A stretch of DNA of 64,000 nucleotides, from contig NC_092577.1 of assembly GCF_037975245.1 (NCBI RefSeq), positions 3,619,501 through 3,683,500 of the forward strand, written 5' to 3'. Below the pieces are notes generated by a model that saw only the letters and a list, made by a program, of their open reading frames with translations, searched no databases and had not been told where the DNA came from. Position 1 is the first letter of the stretch; every line of letters begins with the position of its first letter. Positions 14,871-25,996 of this stretch are shown piece after piece. Source of the stretch: Apostichopus japonicus. Its lineage: Eukaryota > Echinodermata > Holothuroidea > Aspidochirotida > Stichopodidae. The position numbers were made by a program, and so were the translations under genes.

Positions 14871-16058
14871 ATATTAATACAGAGAAGTTAACTAAGTGGC
14901 AAGCCATATCAACTGCAGGGAAAATTGTGAAAGGAAGCACTCCAAAAACCAGAGGGCTTGTCTAGTAGAGCGCTCCCATAAGTAAAAGAGAGAACAATAC
15001 AAGAAAATTGTAACACCTATATTCAGCCGCACACCGACCCAACATGTATAACCAACCCGTTTTTAAGGAGAAAACACAGTTTCGGTTGCAGCAACATCTC
15101 ATGGATTAATCTGAGGAAATCCGACTTATTGTTGTACGGTACCTTTGAAAACAAATGTAGCTCCAGACAGGGCCAGGGCAAGAAAGCCATACAACTTAAT
15201 CCAACCTCAACTGAAATCTACTTACATCGAAACTGTAACCGTATGTTCTACAGTATGATACCATATTTTGTACCAACATAGGCGGGGGTTACAAGGAAAT
15301 TTCAAGGCTTCATTCGCGATTGACGTTGGGCAATGTGCTAATACATAGTAATATATTTATATGTACTGATGAGAACTAAACAACAGATCTTATGACACAA
15401 AGTGGTGATTCATCTCCACCGAAAACTTCAAATTAAAGCTTCTCTAGAGTAAATTGAATTCACGAGATTGAAAGAGGCTTCCGCTCTGATAAGGGGGTGG
15501 GAGGGGCCCTAGCTGAGCCTGATCATCGGTGGCTAGAACTTTCGAAGAAATCCGGTCGGCGCGGACAGTACAGTGACTTGGTTGGGTTCTAGTGTAGATT
15601 TAACTTCCGTTTTTCTGCTTCCATCTGTTGCAAACTCACGTAATCCCGTAAACATTAATATATAAAACCGGTTATTTAATATTAAATTTGCAAATTTATC
15701 CAATATCTCACATTTTCCTCTTTTTCCTAAATACACAAAATAACATGCAAATAACTTGGTAGAAATTCTCACAATGTACGTTTCCATGTGATGACCGCCG
15801 CTGTCTTTAGTATTAGAAAAATTCACGGTAAACTGGCATATCAGCTATAGGTTTACAAAGAATAAATGTACCAAACTATGTTTCAAATCAAACATATCGT
15901 TAATTGTCCAACTGAGAACTGTTAGAGGAAAAGATTCATTATGATGTCAAAGTAGTCTGCTAACATTCTAATAATTTTAGCCTTAATATGTCCTTTCGAT
16001 ATTTTGTGGAATGTATATCATACTCAATCCAGCAGTACTAGCAACATATTGTATAATA
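14871..16058. other. 3' flank of TRIM A1
   Basis: From about 15,140 the sequence is shared with unit 2 (from about 44,330): the right-hand duplicated block begins here. It contains the second copy of the 12,640-13,020 segment. No ORF supported. Confidence 0.5.
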
Positions 16059-18242
16059 TTATTTCAATAACAGACCATAGGTGTAGACTTTTCCCGTATC
16101 AGCAGTGGCTATCAGTACTTTCTCCTCCCCGTCTGCACCAAATATCGTCAAACATGAAGCATCCTCATCCACTGGTCTTGTTGTTAAAAGCTGACCGCCA
16201 TCTTGACTGTACTGTACCAGGATATTACTCTCATCGAAGTCTTTGTCTCCCCATAACATGTATATGAACTCGTTCTTGTCTGTGCAGACCCCATAAGGAC
16301 ACCAGTCACATTCATCAAGATCTGGTTTGGAAAATTCATACATCAGATTACTCTCTGATCCCTCCATGGAGACTGCATAGGCTGTCTCACCATCATAGTC
16401 ACACACAAGGAGATTACCTCTATGTACAGTGATATCAGTCACAACTTTAATTACATCTGGTAGTTTAATGGAATGACAGTACTTCAGCTGATCAGTAAAA
16501 ACATAGATATTTCTGCTCTTAGTACCAACAATGATGTGTTTGTTGACAGGATCAGTCGTTACACACTCCAATCCAAGATTTGCTGGCCAGTTTCCAATGA
16601 CGTCACCAACATTCTTCGTGACAAATGAACCTTCACGAATATCATAAATACCGATTTCACAAGGAGTACAAGCTGTTGCAAGTTTGTGTGGAGATAGAAA
16701 ACAACAGTACAGGCACTCATCTTCTGTTAATTTTATCCGATGCTGAGTTTCTAAATGTCCGCTCTTATCAAGGACAGTGATGTGGGGAATGTCATTACTA
16801 GCACCCGTGATGACAATTTTACCATCCAAGGTACTTGTTATATCATCCATGTACCAAGTTGCATCCTTTGTGAACCCCTCAACTTTAACTACAGACTCTT
16901 CGTGTTCACTGATCGTTACGTTTTCAAATAGACATTTCGTTATGTCACCGATTATAAAATCAGATAAGGATTCTATATCTGGGAATTCCTTTTTCATTTC
17001 TTGTATCAGAGGTTCACATGCTTCTCTAATATCAGGGATACACTGAGCGTCTGCCCACTCGTCTTTAGATGCAAGAATAGATGAAGTGATGGTTGTAAAG
17101 TTCTCGTAACGTTCAATAATCTGCTTACAATGATTTGATATTTTTTGAAGCTCATCCTTCTGTTGCTTTGTACGAATGTCTATATCTAATGACAATTCCT
17201 TTACATTGTCATCCAAAATTTTGAGCTTTCCATTAACTCTTTCCTCTCGTTTATCGCATTTCGCATTAAAATCTACAGACTCTTGATCATACTTTCTTTC
17301 TGTTTGTTTTGTGATTTCTTCATATTTCTGTTTCACTTCACTCAACTCTTTTTCCTCCCTGACACTTATTTGTAGTTTTTCATCATCCCTTCTGTTGTTT
17401 ATATCCATCAAGCCATTTTCCCTTTCAGTAGTGACTTCTTTCTTATCGTCTTTGAGCTTGTACAATAGTTGTTTTTGTTGGATTTTCAAAGTTTCCGTCT
17501 TTTCCGCGTTATTTTCAGATAGCTTTCCTATAATTACTTCAACCTTTCCAGGTAACTCGTATAGTCTACTTTTCAGTATGTTTATTTCAGTCAGTTTCGA
17601 TTCAAGTAACATTCTTTCATGACTTGCTAGTTCATTGACTTCATGTAGGTCATGCCCTTTGTGTTTGCTGTAGGTACACGGTACACAAACCGGTACATTT
17701 CTACATGTGCTACAACACAACTGTGCTTGTTGTTTCACATGAATATGGCACCTTGGGTCTTCCGTAAAGGCTGATAATTCTTCTAAAGTGAGGTTCATTG
17801 CTTCTGCGTTTGCTAATTTCAGTATGTGTGGTTGATGATCTTTAAGCATTCTACTGTCCTTGTGAAACTTGTAACATTGCTCGCATAAAAAGTCCCCACA
17901 CTTAAAGCAATATGCAAACACCTTATTTTTCTTTGAACAGCTAATACATTCCTTTAAATCTCCGTTATTGACAGACTTTTGCAAGTTTAAGAACTCAATA
18001 ACACTCTTCATGTGAAAGTCAGTCTTGAATCCATCCACTCCTCCCTTGGGTACTTGGCAGACTTGTGTACACATTGGACATTCGATTGTTCCATCATTGC
18101 TTGCTTGGATGACTTTCTTCAAACAGAGACTACAGTATCGGTGAAGACAAGGTAACATTTTCGGTTCGTTCAACTGATCCAAGCAAACAGAACACAGGAA
18201 GAAGTTCTCTTTCAATTCATTTAGAGAGGTCGAGGTAGCCAT
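16059..18242 (-). CDS. TRIM gene A1: RING, two B-boxes, coiled coil, beta-propeller (727 aa)
   Basis: Single coding exon. The RING zinc ligands are C17, C20, C32, H34, C37, C40, C55 and C58. B-box 1 is about residues 99-139 and B-box 2 about 165-200 (CHIH...CCSTC...CVPC...H..H). A charged, heptad-like coiled coil spans about 205-385. From about 440 to the end are NHL-like propeller blades with repeats such as IYVFTDQL and PYGVCTDKNEFIYMLWG. RING plus B-boxes predicts E3 ubiquitin ligase activity; the propeller is usually the substrate or RNA-binding part. The start is set at MATSTS because a polypyrimidine tract and AG (plus 18,278-18,279) lie just upstream, so the longer ORF start at 18,293 would be intronic. 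A paralogue with the same layout is at 45,064-47,250. Confidence 0.9.
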   Translation of the reverse strand: MATSTSLNELKENFFLCSVCLDQLNEPKMLPCLHRYCSLCLKKVIQASNDGTIECPMCTQVCQVPKGGVDGFKTDFHMKSVIEFLNLQKSVNNGDLKECISCSKKNKVFAYCFKCGDFLCEQCYKFHKDSRMLKDHQPHILKLANAEAMNLTLEELSAFTEDPRCHIHVKQQAQLCCSTCRNVPVCVPCTYSKHKGHDLHEVNELASHERMLLESKLTEINILKSRLYELPGKVEVIIGKLSENNAEKTETLKIQQKQLLYKLKDDKKEVTTERENGLMDINNRRDDEKLQISVREEKELSEVKQKYEEITKQTERKYDQESVDFNAKCDKREERVNGKLKILDDNVKELSLDIDIRTKQQKDELQKISNHCKQIIERYENFTTITSSILASKDEWADAQCIPDIREACEPLIQEMKKEFPDIESLSDFIIGDITKCLFENVTISEHEESVVKVEGFTKDATWYMDDITSTLDGKIVITGASNDIPHITVLDKSGHLETQHRIKLTEDECLYCCFLSPHKLATACTPCEIGIYDIREGSFVTKNVGDVIGNWPANLGLECVTTDPVNKHIIVGTKSRNIYVFTDQLKYCHSIKLPDVIKVVTDITVHRGNLLVCDYDGETAYAVSMEGSESNLMYEFSKPDLDECDWCPYGVCTDKNEFIYMLWGDKDFDESNILVQYSQDGGQLLTTRPVDEDASCLTIFGADGEEKVLIATADTGKVYTYGLLLK

Positions 18243-18276
18243 GGTCCTTGTTAACGATGTGTATTTGTCTGACAGA

Positions 18277-18300
18277 TCTGTTATAGGTAACAAGAGAAAG
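18277..18300 (-). promoter_or_regulatory. 3' splice site of a 5'UTR intron, TRIM A1
   Basis: Minus strand reads TTACCTATAACAG then ATCTGTC. The same ACAG/ATCTG junction is in A2 at 47,285 after a run of T. Conservation between copies supports a UTR intron and fixes the translation start. Confidence 0.6.
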
Positions 18301-21300
18301 ACAAACCTAAAAAGTGAGAATCAAAGATCAAATCAATCTTTTTTAATATCATTTATCCACCAGGTATGATTTCTATGCTTCTACGCCTTGATGGGACATG
18401 CTGCTATTGTATGTGTGTTAATAATTCAATACAATATTCTGAAACATATTGGAGCAGAGTTTACTGGTTTTCTGGGATGCAACTGGCCATATGTTTGACA
18501 AAATCGAGTGAACAAATATAGCCAACTGTATGAAGTTACTGTTATTTTATGACAATATAGAGTCTGTATATGGGTAGGAAATATGTGGGTTATATTTCCT
18601 TGGAATCTCTTAGCAAGCGTTAAATAGTTGTTTTATTTTGAAATGTTACTATGAATTGATCGACACATAGTCCTTAATGCTAGTTCATAAATGTCTGTGA
18701 ACTAGCACATCAACTTTTACTTTTGAAGTGTATTTTGTGGTTGAAAATTTACGAAAGAATAATAAAAATCTGAAAATGCTGGGGCGGTCAATGATAGCGG
18801 TCTATGAAACGCTATTAAGGGACATGGGTACAAACACATTACATCCACAACACCCAATCCACACCTCCCCCCCCCCCTCAACACAGACACCCCCATGGAT
18901 ACAATATATGTACAAGAATTCCGTTAGAAATTACCACCCTGCTACTACATGAATATTCAGAACAATGTTCAGTACAGCAACAACAACTGCTCCAAATTTT
19001 TACTGCAAATTAAAACCCTCGAATGGCCTATAACTGAGGGAACAAGTCCCTCTCGTACCCAACCGGCATATTCCACTATAATGAGTGGGGTGTATTTAAC
19101 CTTTGTACCGTATCGGTTGTATTGTATTTGTGTATAATCTCACACAGTTGTTGTACTGAAGCCTTGGTTTGCGTTATGTACGTGGGGTAATTGCAGAATA
19201 CCCAGCAACTCACACACACACACCGGGCTTGTTAAGAACGACAGTATATTGTTTACAATAGTGACTCTTTGTCATTCAAGAGGGTATTCTGTAATTAACC
19301 TATTACTTGGAAAACGATTACAATATAAGCAATATACAGTTTGGCAGTTCAATATCCGAGGTATGTCTTGAAACCGGTCTCAACACTATTGACTGTATGG
19401 TTAGAGGTAACGCTATATTATTGAACCTTACCTATCATACCATAACGTAGCAGTCCAGAGGTACCTCAGAGGTGTGACGTCAATTCTGATGAAGCTGTCA
19501 TATCCATATCATTCACTAATCTTTCATTGGTTTGGAAATGCAAAATGGGCTCAAAATCCTCTTAACGTTGGTTTGTAATCCACACCAAAACTGGAACTTA
19601 CCGGTATTATATACAACGTGTATTACCAAACTACACACACTGTACAGTAGCGTGTAACAGGAAGCGCACAAAGTACTCTGGTGCAAGATAGTATGTGGCG
19701 CTATGTACAAATTTAGTGAAGTGTGCTCACCTAGAAGGGAGGAAGCCATTTGAGTAGAAAGTTGTCATTAACGAAACGCAATGCGATTATGTCCGGATTA
19801 TTTTATCTGTCAATACCATTTCTTTTTTATGAAGGGTGCGAGTGAGGAAAGACGAAGTGTTGATAGGAAACCATACCACTTGAAAGCTACTAAAATCATA
19901 ATGTTATTAGTAATCATTTTTATTATAACCTATCTGAAAGTAAGTCACGAATTTAACGAATAAACTCAGATCTACAAAATTACGAATTTTGGGTCTATTT
20001 CCTCCCCTTCCGGTAATTTTGTTTTCATGTGATATAATTGCAAGGTTGGAGAATTTGGAAATAGTATAGTCATACCATCATGTGCACGTTTTTTTTTTAT
20101 TAAGGGGAGGTGGGCGGGCGAGGCCTGGTTCCTCGAGACTTCCCCCTGACTTGTATATATACTATATATAGCATGATTTTGGCAGGACACACAACTTTAT
20201 ATCAAAGTTCTATGTTGTTCATGTGACCAAGTAATTTTATGTTGCTGTTGTGTTTCAAATATCAAATACAAGTTCAAAAAGAGTATAAAAAGCATATGCA
20301 AACAAAGAGAATCGAAAACAAGGAGAGGAAGTTAATCCAAAATCTCATTTTTGTCCTTGTTATACCGTATATAAAGACAGAAATTATTCACAAAACACTG
20401 TTGTTGTTACTAAATCGAAATACGCCACGAGCATTTTAACCACCATGTCTCTGAGTTAGTCGTCCTGCTTGTCAGTAGGTTGTTGCTACTACCTCGTTTA
20501 TGACTTCTCTTACTACCAATCCCAGTCCATTAGTTGCTCTAACGCCGCCCAACTCCATCCCTGCCGACAAGTCTATGAGTTACCCACTACACCCATATTC
20601 AAAAGTGTTCCACCATCTCACTGGACCTTTCCCAATCGTACCACAACTCCCACTCCCGCCAGCAACATTACTCTCACTGGCACCCCACCAGAACAGCACC
20701 GCGCCCCACCTGCACCCGCTCCCGCCTGCACCTGCTATCTATAATATGTTTATTTACCTAGAAACAATCTCCCAATTCTCACTCGCTTTATTAATTAATA
20801 CTGTTGATTCCTGAATCAGGTTTAAGGCTTGAAATACGATTTGTCTCTTAAAAAAAGCAATAATTTCAGTACTCAACCGAAAACGGTTTTTGTTTATTAC
20901 GAAACAAAAGATAAAATAAGATGTATAAATCAGAGAAGTTTGTTGTATGAATTCGTAACTGAATGGATGAGATTTGCTTTACGCACACCATCCTTCTTAC
21001 GCCTACCATCCTCCTTAAGCCCACCATCCTCATTACGCCCCACTACTTTGCCCTTCCGTTCGATGCAAAATATGAATGATAAAGATATATGATAAAACAT
21101 ATAATATATTTCTTCGATTCTTTTAATCACAAAATTTAGATGTTTTTCTTTTCATGTAAATTTACGTCCTGCGCAATACATATTCATTGTCCTTGTTAAT
21201 CGTTTAAAAAAATAATCGGAAAATATACAGTGACGTGCGCAAAGGGTGGCAGAGGTCATCTCATCCCCATTCATCCTCTCCCCCACCATCGTCAGTCTAG

Positions 21301-21470
21301 GATCTTGTACATTCAGTCGGGAAAGAAGAAGACCACGCCTCCGGGCCCAGGATTCCTGATATAGATCGTAGATCGAGGCAGATGTACAGGTGCTACCACC
21401 CTCCTCTCAACCTCAAAAAAGACAATTCAAAATTAACTAATAGCCCATTGTTCGTTTAGAACTACCACTC
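18301..21470. other. Long upstream block of TRIM A1
   Basis: Shared with 47,330-50,440 of unit 2. It holds a poly-C run near 18,867, dispersed block R copy 2 (19,590-19,995) and a proline/threonine-coding-like CA-rich stretch (20,500-20,730). No ORF is conserved in frame between units. Confidence 0.5.
19330..19995. repeat. Dispersed block R, copy 2
   Basis: Similar to copies at 10,740, 38,925 and 48,890. The left part (19,330-19,580) has the ordered words AACGCTATATTATT, ACCTTACCTATCATACCATA and GTAGCAGTCCA, seen also at 38,950 and 48,950. Confidence 0.7.
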
Positions 21471-21479
21471 TACAGCCAG

Positions 21480-21615
21480 ATACGAGGGGTCAGCAACCCC
21501 TCTGCGGCCAGATCTGATGAGGCAGCCTCCCAGTGAGGGGTCAGCAACCCCTCTAGGGCTAGATCTGATGGGACAGCTTCCCAGGGAGAGGTCAGCAACC
21601 CCTCTATGGCCTCTA
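21480..21615. repeat. 51-bp minisatellite, unit 1 (about 2.5 copies)
   Basis: Units around GGTCAGCAACCCCTCT and AGATCTGATG. As 51 is a multiple of three, several frames stay open and give 17-residue repeats. Unit 2 has more copies at 53,060-53,345. Confidence 0.85.
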
Positions 21616-22038
21616 TTCCTTGAAGAAAACTATCTCGTCTTTGCCTAGTTGTTCCTTCTATCCATTGACATATCCCTGTGTTCATTACCCTGGTAGTCTT
21701 AGTAATCCATATCTCTAAATAAAACTCGAAAGGCCCATTCCATTCCATTGACCCACTCCCCCCCCCCCCCTCGTTCTCGCCTCCCGTGTATTCGCTTACT
21801 GGGATCTGTTCTTTAGCCAACGAAATGTCACACTATAAATGTTATATACATGAAAGTATAGTCATTCGTATACAGTGTGTCTAATCACATCAATTCAAAC
21901 CTGTACATACATATTTGGCCCAATATACGTACGTATCGCTCTGTTCAAAATGTAATCAAATTTATATTGCTTAATAATATTACGTTTTACGAGTAAAGAT
22001 ATATCTAAATTGATACTTTCAGTGTATGTTACGTTCGT

Positions 22039-22039
<1 letters not shown>

Positions 22040-22079
<40 letters not shown>

Positions 22080-22245
22080 CATATTTAAATTAATTAAATA
22101 TTTTAATTAAAATATTATAATTAAAATATTTTAATTAATTTATCTATATACATACATACAAGAGCGAGACAGGACTCAAAGTTAAAAAATATCATCCATC
22201 TATCCATCCATCCATCCGTCCGTCCGTCCACTTTGTATCACGTTA
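22040..22245. repeat. (TA)n tract, AT palindromic stretch and (CCAT/CCGT)n
   Basis: TA run, then a stretch of TTAATTAAAATATT words that are self-complementary (about 22,085-22,140), then CCATCCATCCGTCCGTCC at 22,200-22,230. Unit 2 counterpart at 53,830-54,075. Confidence 0.8.
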
Positions 22246-22254
22246 CATATATAT

Positions 22255-22560
22255 AAATTTATCTGCTCTAAGTGCCAAAAACAATGCATTTTTGAACGGA
22301 GCAATTGTCACACACTGTACATCCAGATCTGCTGGCCAGTTTCTGATGACGTCATCAATATTGATGACGTCACGAATGTCGTAAAAACCGATTTCATTAG
22401 GATTGCAAACTGTTGCTCTTTTGTCACGAGATACAGAGCAACAGTACCGTGTCGTGTCTCTCTGCTGATGTTATCCGATCCTGCCTTTCTAATTTTCCTT
22501 TTCTATTAAAGCAGCTTTTTGCGTCCATTTCTATTATTTGATCAACCTCATTGATCCCAC
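22255..22560 (-). pseudogene. TRIM A-like propeller fragment, unit 1
   Basis: Minus-strand sequence matching the middle of the TRIM A propeller: same order of words as 16,540-16,760, including GATCTGCTGGCCAGTTTC, TGATGACGTCA and CCGATTTCATTAGGA (plus strand). It is interrupted by frameshifts and has neither N-terminal domains nor ends. Confidence 0.75.
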
Positions 22561-23149
22561 GCTGCCATAAAGACATACATGACTGCTTATCTACTTATCT
22601 ATTCAAATATAACCTCAAATGGTGGAATAAAAGTCGAAAACTTTATAACTTTGAACGTTGTTTTTCTCGAAGAGATTTTCCGTTAGGATCGCAATAAACC
22701 CTACCCATAATATGAATATTTAAATTCTATGAACGACATTTTAATAGACCCTCGCTGTAGATCGCAGGAAATTTGAGCTGTACTAGTGACTTTTCCAACT
22801 GAATTCCTTTGCTAGTCTTGGCAAATTGATTACGTAACACACAGGCTGACGTTCCAGACTAATAACCTTGAGAGGTGAAGAAGTGGGCAGTGACGAGAAA
22901 TGAGCAGCAGTCTTATTAAAGGGCGGATTTGCAAAAGATCTAGTTTAAGCAACGGCTCATAAATCACTGGGAAACCTGTTCTGCGAAAGTGATGACAAAA
23001 ATTGCTAAGTTGTTCTTGCAAACTTATTTTTCCCTGACGACAGTTTCGTAACAAACGTTGCGTTAAGTGTTGTGTAGCCACGATTTTGCGATGTAACATT
23101 AGCTATTCCATTTTTATGAACACCTTACAGTCACTTCATACAAATAATG
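22561..23149. other. 3' flank of gene C1 with a small conserved minus-strand ORF
   Basis: A minus-strand ORF (22,830-23,099, 89 aa, start MLHRKIVATQHL) has a counterpart at 54,656-54,898 that differs by an in-frame loss of nine codons. It lies just downstream of the C stop and may simply be 3'UTR. No family recognised. Confidence 0.3.
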
Positions 23150-24008
23150 TTAAAATATGTTCAAAAGACTTCTTGTGAAAGCAGATGTTAGAACTAATTT
23201 CTCCCAATCCTCTGTAGAAACTGTCGTAATGTGTTTTACATGATCGTTTACTTCTTCTGCAAGAAGTTGCTCCCCGCTTTGGCTATATTTAACTACATGA
23301 CATTTTTCAACAGAGGGAAGTGATGAATATAATATATAGATATGCCCGCTAACGTCTGTGGTAACCCCTCGTGGCCACCAACTATCATCGGGCTTTGTAA
23401 ACGTAAGAACCCGCTCACATACTTTCTCATCAAAGTTCACTGAGACCAAAAATGCCTTCTTGACAACTTGATCACAAATCAGAAGAAATTTTCCATACAC
23501 TTTCATCACTTTGGGCCAACTGATCTCCTGAGGTAATGTCATTTGGAAACGATATTCCAAGTTATCGTCAAATACGTATACTATTCTGCTGTTCTCCATT
23601 CCAACAATAATAAGACCACTGAGGGCGTCTGCAGCAACGCAAGACAATGACATATCAGATGTGTGACCTGGCACAATGTCATGTATACTCTTTTCCTTGT
23701 AGCTGCTGTCTAAAATATTGAAAATTCCAATTTCATGATGACACCTTACTGTAGCAACTCTGTAGTCTGACAAAGAACCACAGTAACATCAGGCGCTTCC
23801 ATCAGTCGAGTCGGAAATTTTCAACGTCGTATTTGTTAACAATTCTGCATTCAAATCGACGGAGATGATATATGACGTATGACTTGTTGTTTTACCTGTA
23901 ATGGCAACCGGCAATGTCATTGATACACCATTGACCATCATCATCATAACCCGGTAAACTAAGACTTTCCCGTCTCGTGAACGATAACATCCTATTCCTG
24001 TGATCCAT
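23150..24008 (-). pseudogene. Propeller-only TRIM relative C1 (broken)
   Basis: Counterpart of the intact C2 ORF at 54,935-55,822. The last 207 codons are open (SDYRVATVRCHHEIGI onward). Just before them a tryptophan codon of C2 is a TGA stop here (complement of 23,789-23,791). Further upstream 17 bp are missing relative to C2 near 23,900, shifting the frame. It encodes only beta-propeller blades with VYVFDDNLEYRF and WPRGVTTDVSGHIYILY words; no RING or B-box precedes it. Confidence 0.75.
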
Positions 24009-25764
24009 ATTTTAAAGCAATCAGTAAAGAGTTACCTATCGTCATGAAATCAGTGATGCTTCCATCTGTTCCAATATTTCCATTTGTATTAAAAGGGAAC
24101 GAAATGTGACAACAAAATGTGGTAACAGGCTGAGATACTCTAAATAGGATGTCTTCTTTGTATAAACTTCGTATGGTGGATGATGTAAAAGGCAATGCGA
24201 TGTAGGAAAGAGATCATTTAACCAATGGAAGTCAGTGAAACTAATGGCACTATAGCCGACGATTACATTTTACTTTTCCAGTTGTTCCAAATAAATACGA
24301 GACTTAGATTTCTTATCGAAATAGACGATCCATTTGATTGAATTTCCTTAGTAAAAATCCATCTTCATGTCATTTAAAACAGAAACCCGAATCTGCACGA
24401 TTTTACAGACAATGGTGTCTGCAGTTAGCTATCGATTTATTTTAATATTAACTATATAATAGATATATGGCTCACGACCATTGTATGCTAGGTCAATAGA
24501 AAATTGCACACTACACCGGTACTGGTAAGCTTCGACGCATCCTTCCCAAATTTAAATCAATAAATGTTAAGATGCCTTGCTCGCTCTCATATGTTCTATG
24601 GAGTTCAAAATATTTACATGCACAAACATGTAAAGAACTGTTTCAAGTATTGTCAAAAGAATATGACTTCACACGATGGAGTTCAACAATTATTGCAGCA
24701 ATAGGGGAATCCCCAATAACTATCTCGACTACATATAGGACAGACGGCGTTCCAAGTAAGTAAATATCATGTGATAATCAATAGTTGGCTATTGCATAGA
24801 GGTGCCGCCATACACACATTGTAAAGTTTGGAAGCAACTCTCTGCGGTGATATTATATATAATACAATGTTCTAAATAGTATGGAAGTTTATCTTACATT
24901 ATATATAGTGTTTGTAATGATATCGTACTGTTAATATTGTAAGGATTACATATTACAGAAATTATGACTCAATAAGCTTACTAAAGTTATCAATGAGAAC
25001 TAATCAGAATTGAGCTGGACTTGGAAAGTAATTATAGTTTGTTGGTTTCTGTTCTGAAGTATGGCGTCTTATTAGCACTTCAAAACAAGCAATGGTCTAT
25101 ACGCAAGCGTGTTGCCGCCACAGACCTCAATCCAATACAACCGAACGTTGGTCCGACTCCTGGCCACTCTCATTTCGCGATTCGTGGTCTCAGCACCAAG
25201 AGCCAAAAGGGAAGCTATCCTTCTTCAATACTTCAGTAAGTAGAAAGTCCCAAGGCTTGATATGTTTCGTCATACGGATGACTTTGCTCAATCCAAAGAA
25301 ACGTCAAACATAGACTCCAACAACAGCCAGCGTTGTAGAATCAACGTCAGCAGTATGAAACCGCGAACTATGTCTGTAACTGAATGACAGGGACAAAATG
25401 AGTAGATCAAGTCAAAAACAGATAATTTAGACCATAATGTAACAATGACGATTAAAACGACTATACATCTCTTCTGCCGTCGATTGCCACCTAGTCTACG
25501 TTTTTTTTCTTATGGCCCCAAATCTTTTTTTCTTCGCACCATTATCCCAAATGATTAGTCTATCAACTTCAGACACAATATAGTTACCACCTCTGATTGT
25601 TTTAATTTTACACAAATATTTGTGCTACTCGGATATGAATCTCTTGGTTCATATTTAATTGACGCCATCTATTTTCTATGTTGATCATTGTGATGACAGT
25701 GTAACTTGTTTTGCATGCGTCGAATATTGATATAAGGGGCGAACAATGATCATTTGACTGCTTA
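24009..25764. other. Intergenic between C1 and B1, with conserved plus-strand open stretches
   Basis: Two stretches remain similar and open on the plus strand in both units and stop at GTAAGT: one ending PITISTTYRTDGVPS (24,650-24,752) and one ending KLSFFNTS (about 25,090-25,228). Both could be exons of an unrecognised gene, or conserved flank by recent duplication. Nothing else seen. Confidence 0.3.
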
Positions 25765-25912
25765 AACATTCATAACATTGATTGACAATTAGAACATTGA
25801 TGGACTATTATAACACTGATGGACTATTAGAACATTCATGGACTATTAGAACATTCATGAACTATTAGAACATTGATGGACACTTACAACATTGATGGAC
25901 TATAACAACATG
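25765..25912. repeat. 19-bp minisatellite downstream of TRIM B1
   Basis: About seven copies of GAACATTSATGGACTATTA. Expanded in unit 2 at 57,925-58,165. Confidence 0.9.
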
Positions 25913-25996
25913 TTTAGAGTCGACAGAAGTTAGAGGTACGTCGGTAAAACATTAATTTGGACTCCTTCAATCATCAATCTGCCACGCTATGCTATT

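Noticed and set aside
16777-17622. Plus-strand ORFs within TRIM A1 (and 46,319-46,681 in A2)
   Set aside because: Antisense of the coding exon; codon composition follows the minus-strand gene.
18243-18293. Longer TRIM A1 start (MLPITDLSDK...)
   Set aside because: A conserved splice acceptor lies between this ATG and MATSTS, so the upstream codons would be intronic. The unit 2 equivalent (start at 47,331) is rejected likewise.
20469-20814. Pro/Thr-rich plus-strand ORFs
   Set aside because: Low-complexity CA-rich sequence; reading frame not kept in unit 2.
21470-21820. 116-residue minus-strand ORF
   Set aside because: Half of it is the 51-bp repeat, and the unit 2 counterpart has a stop in the unique part.
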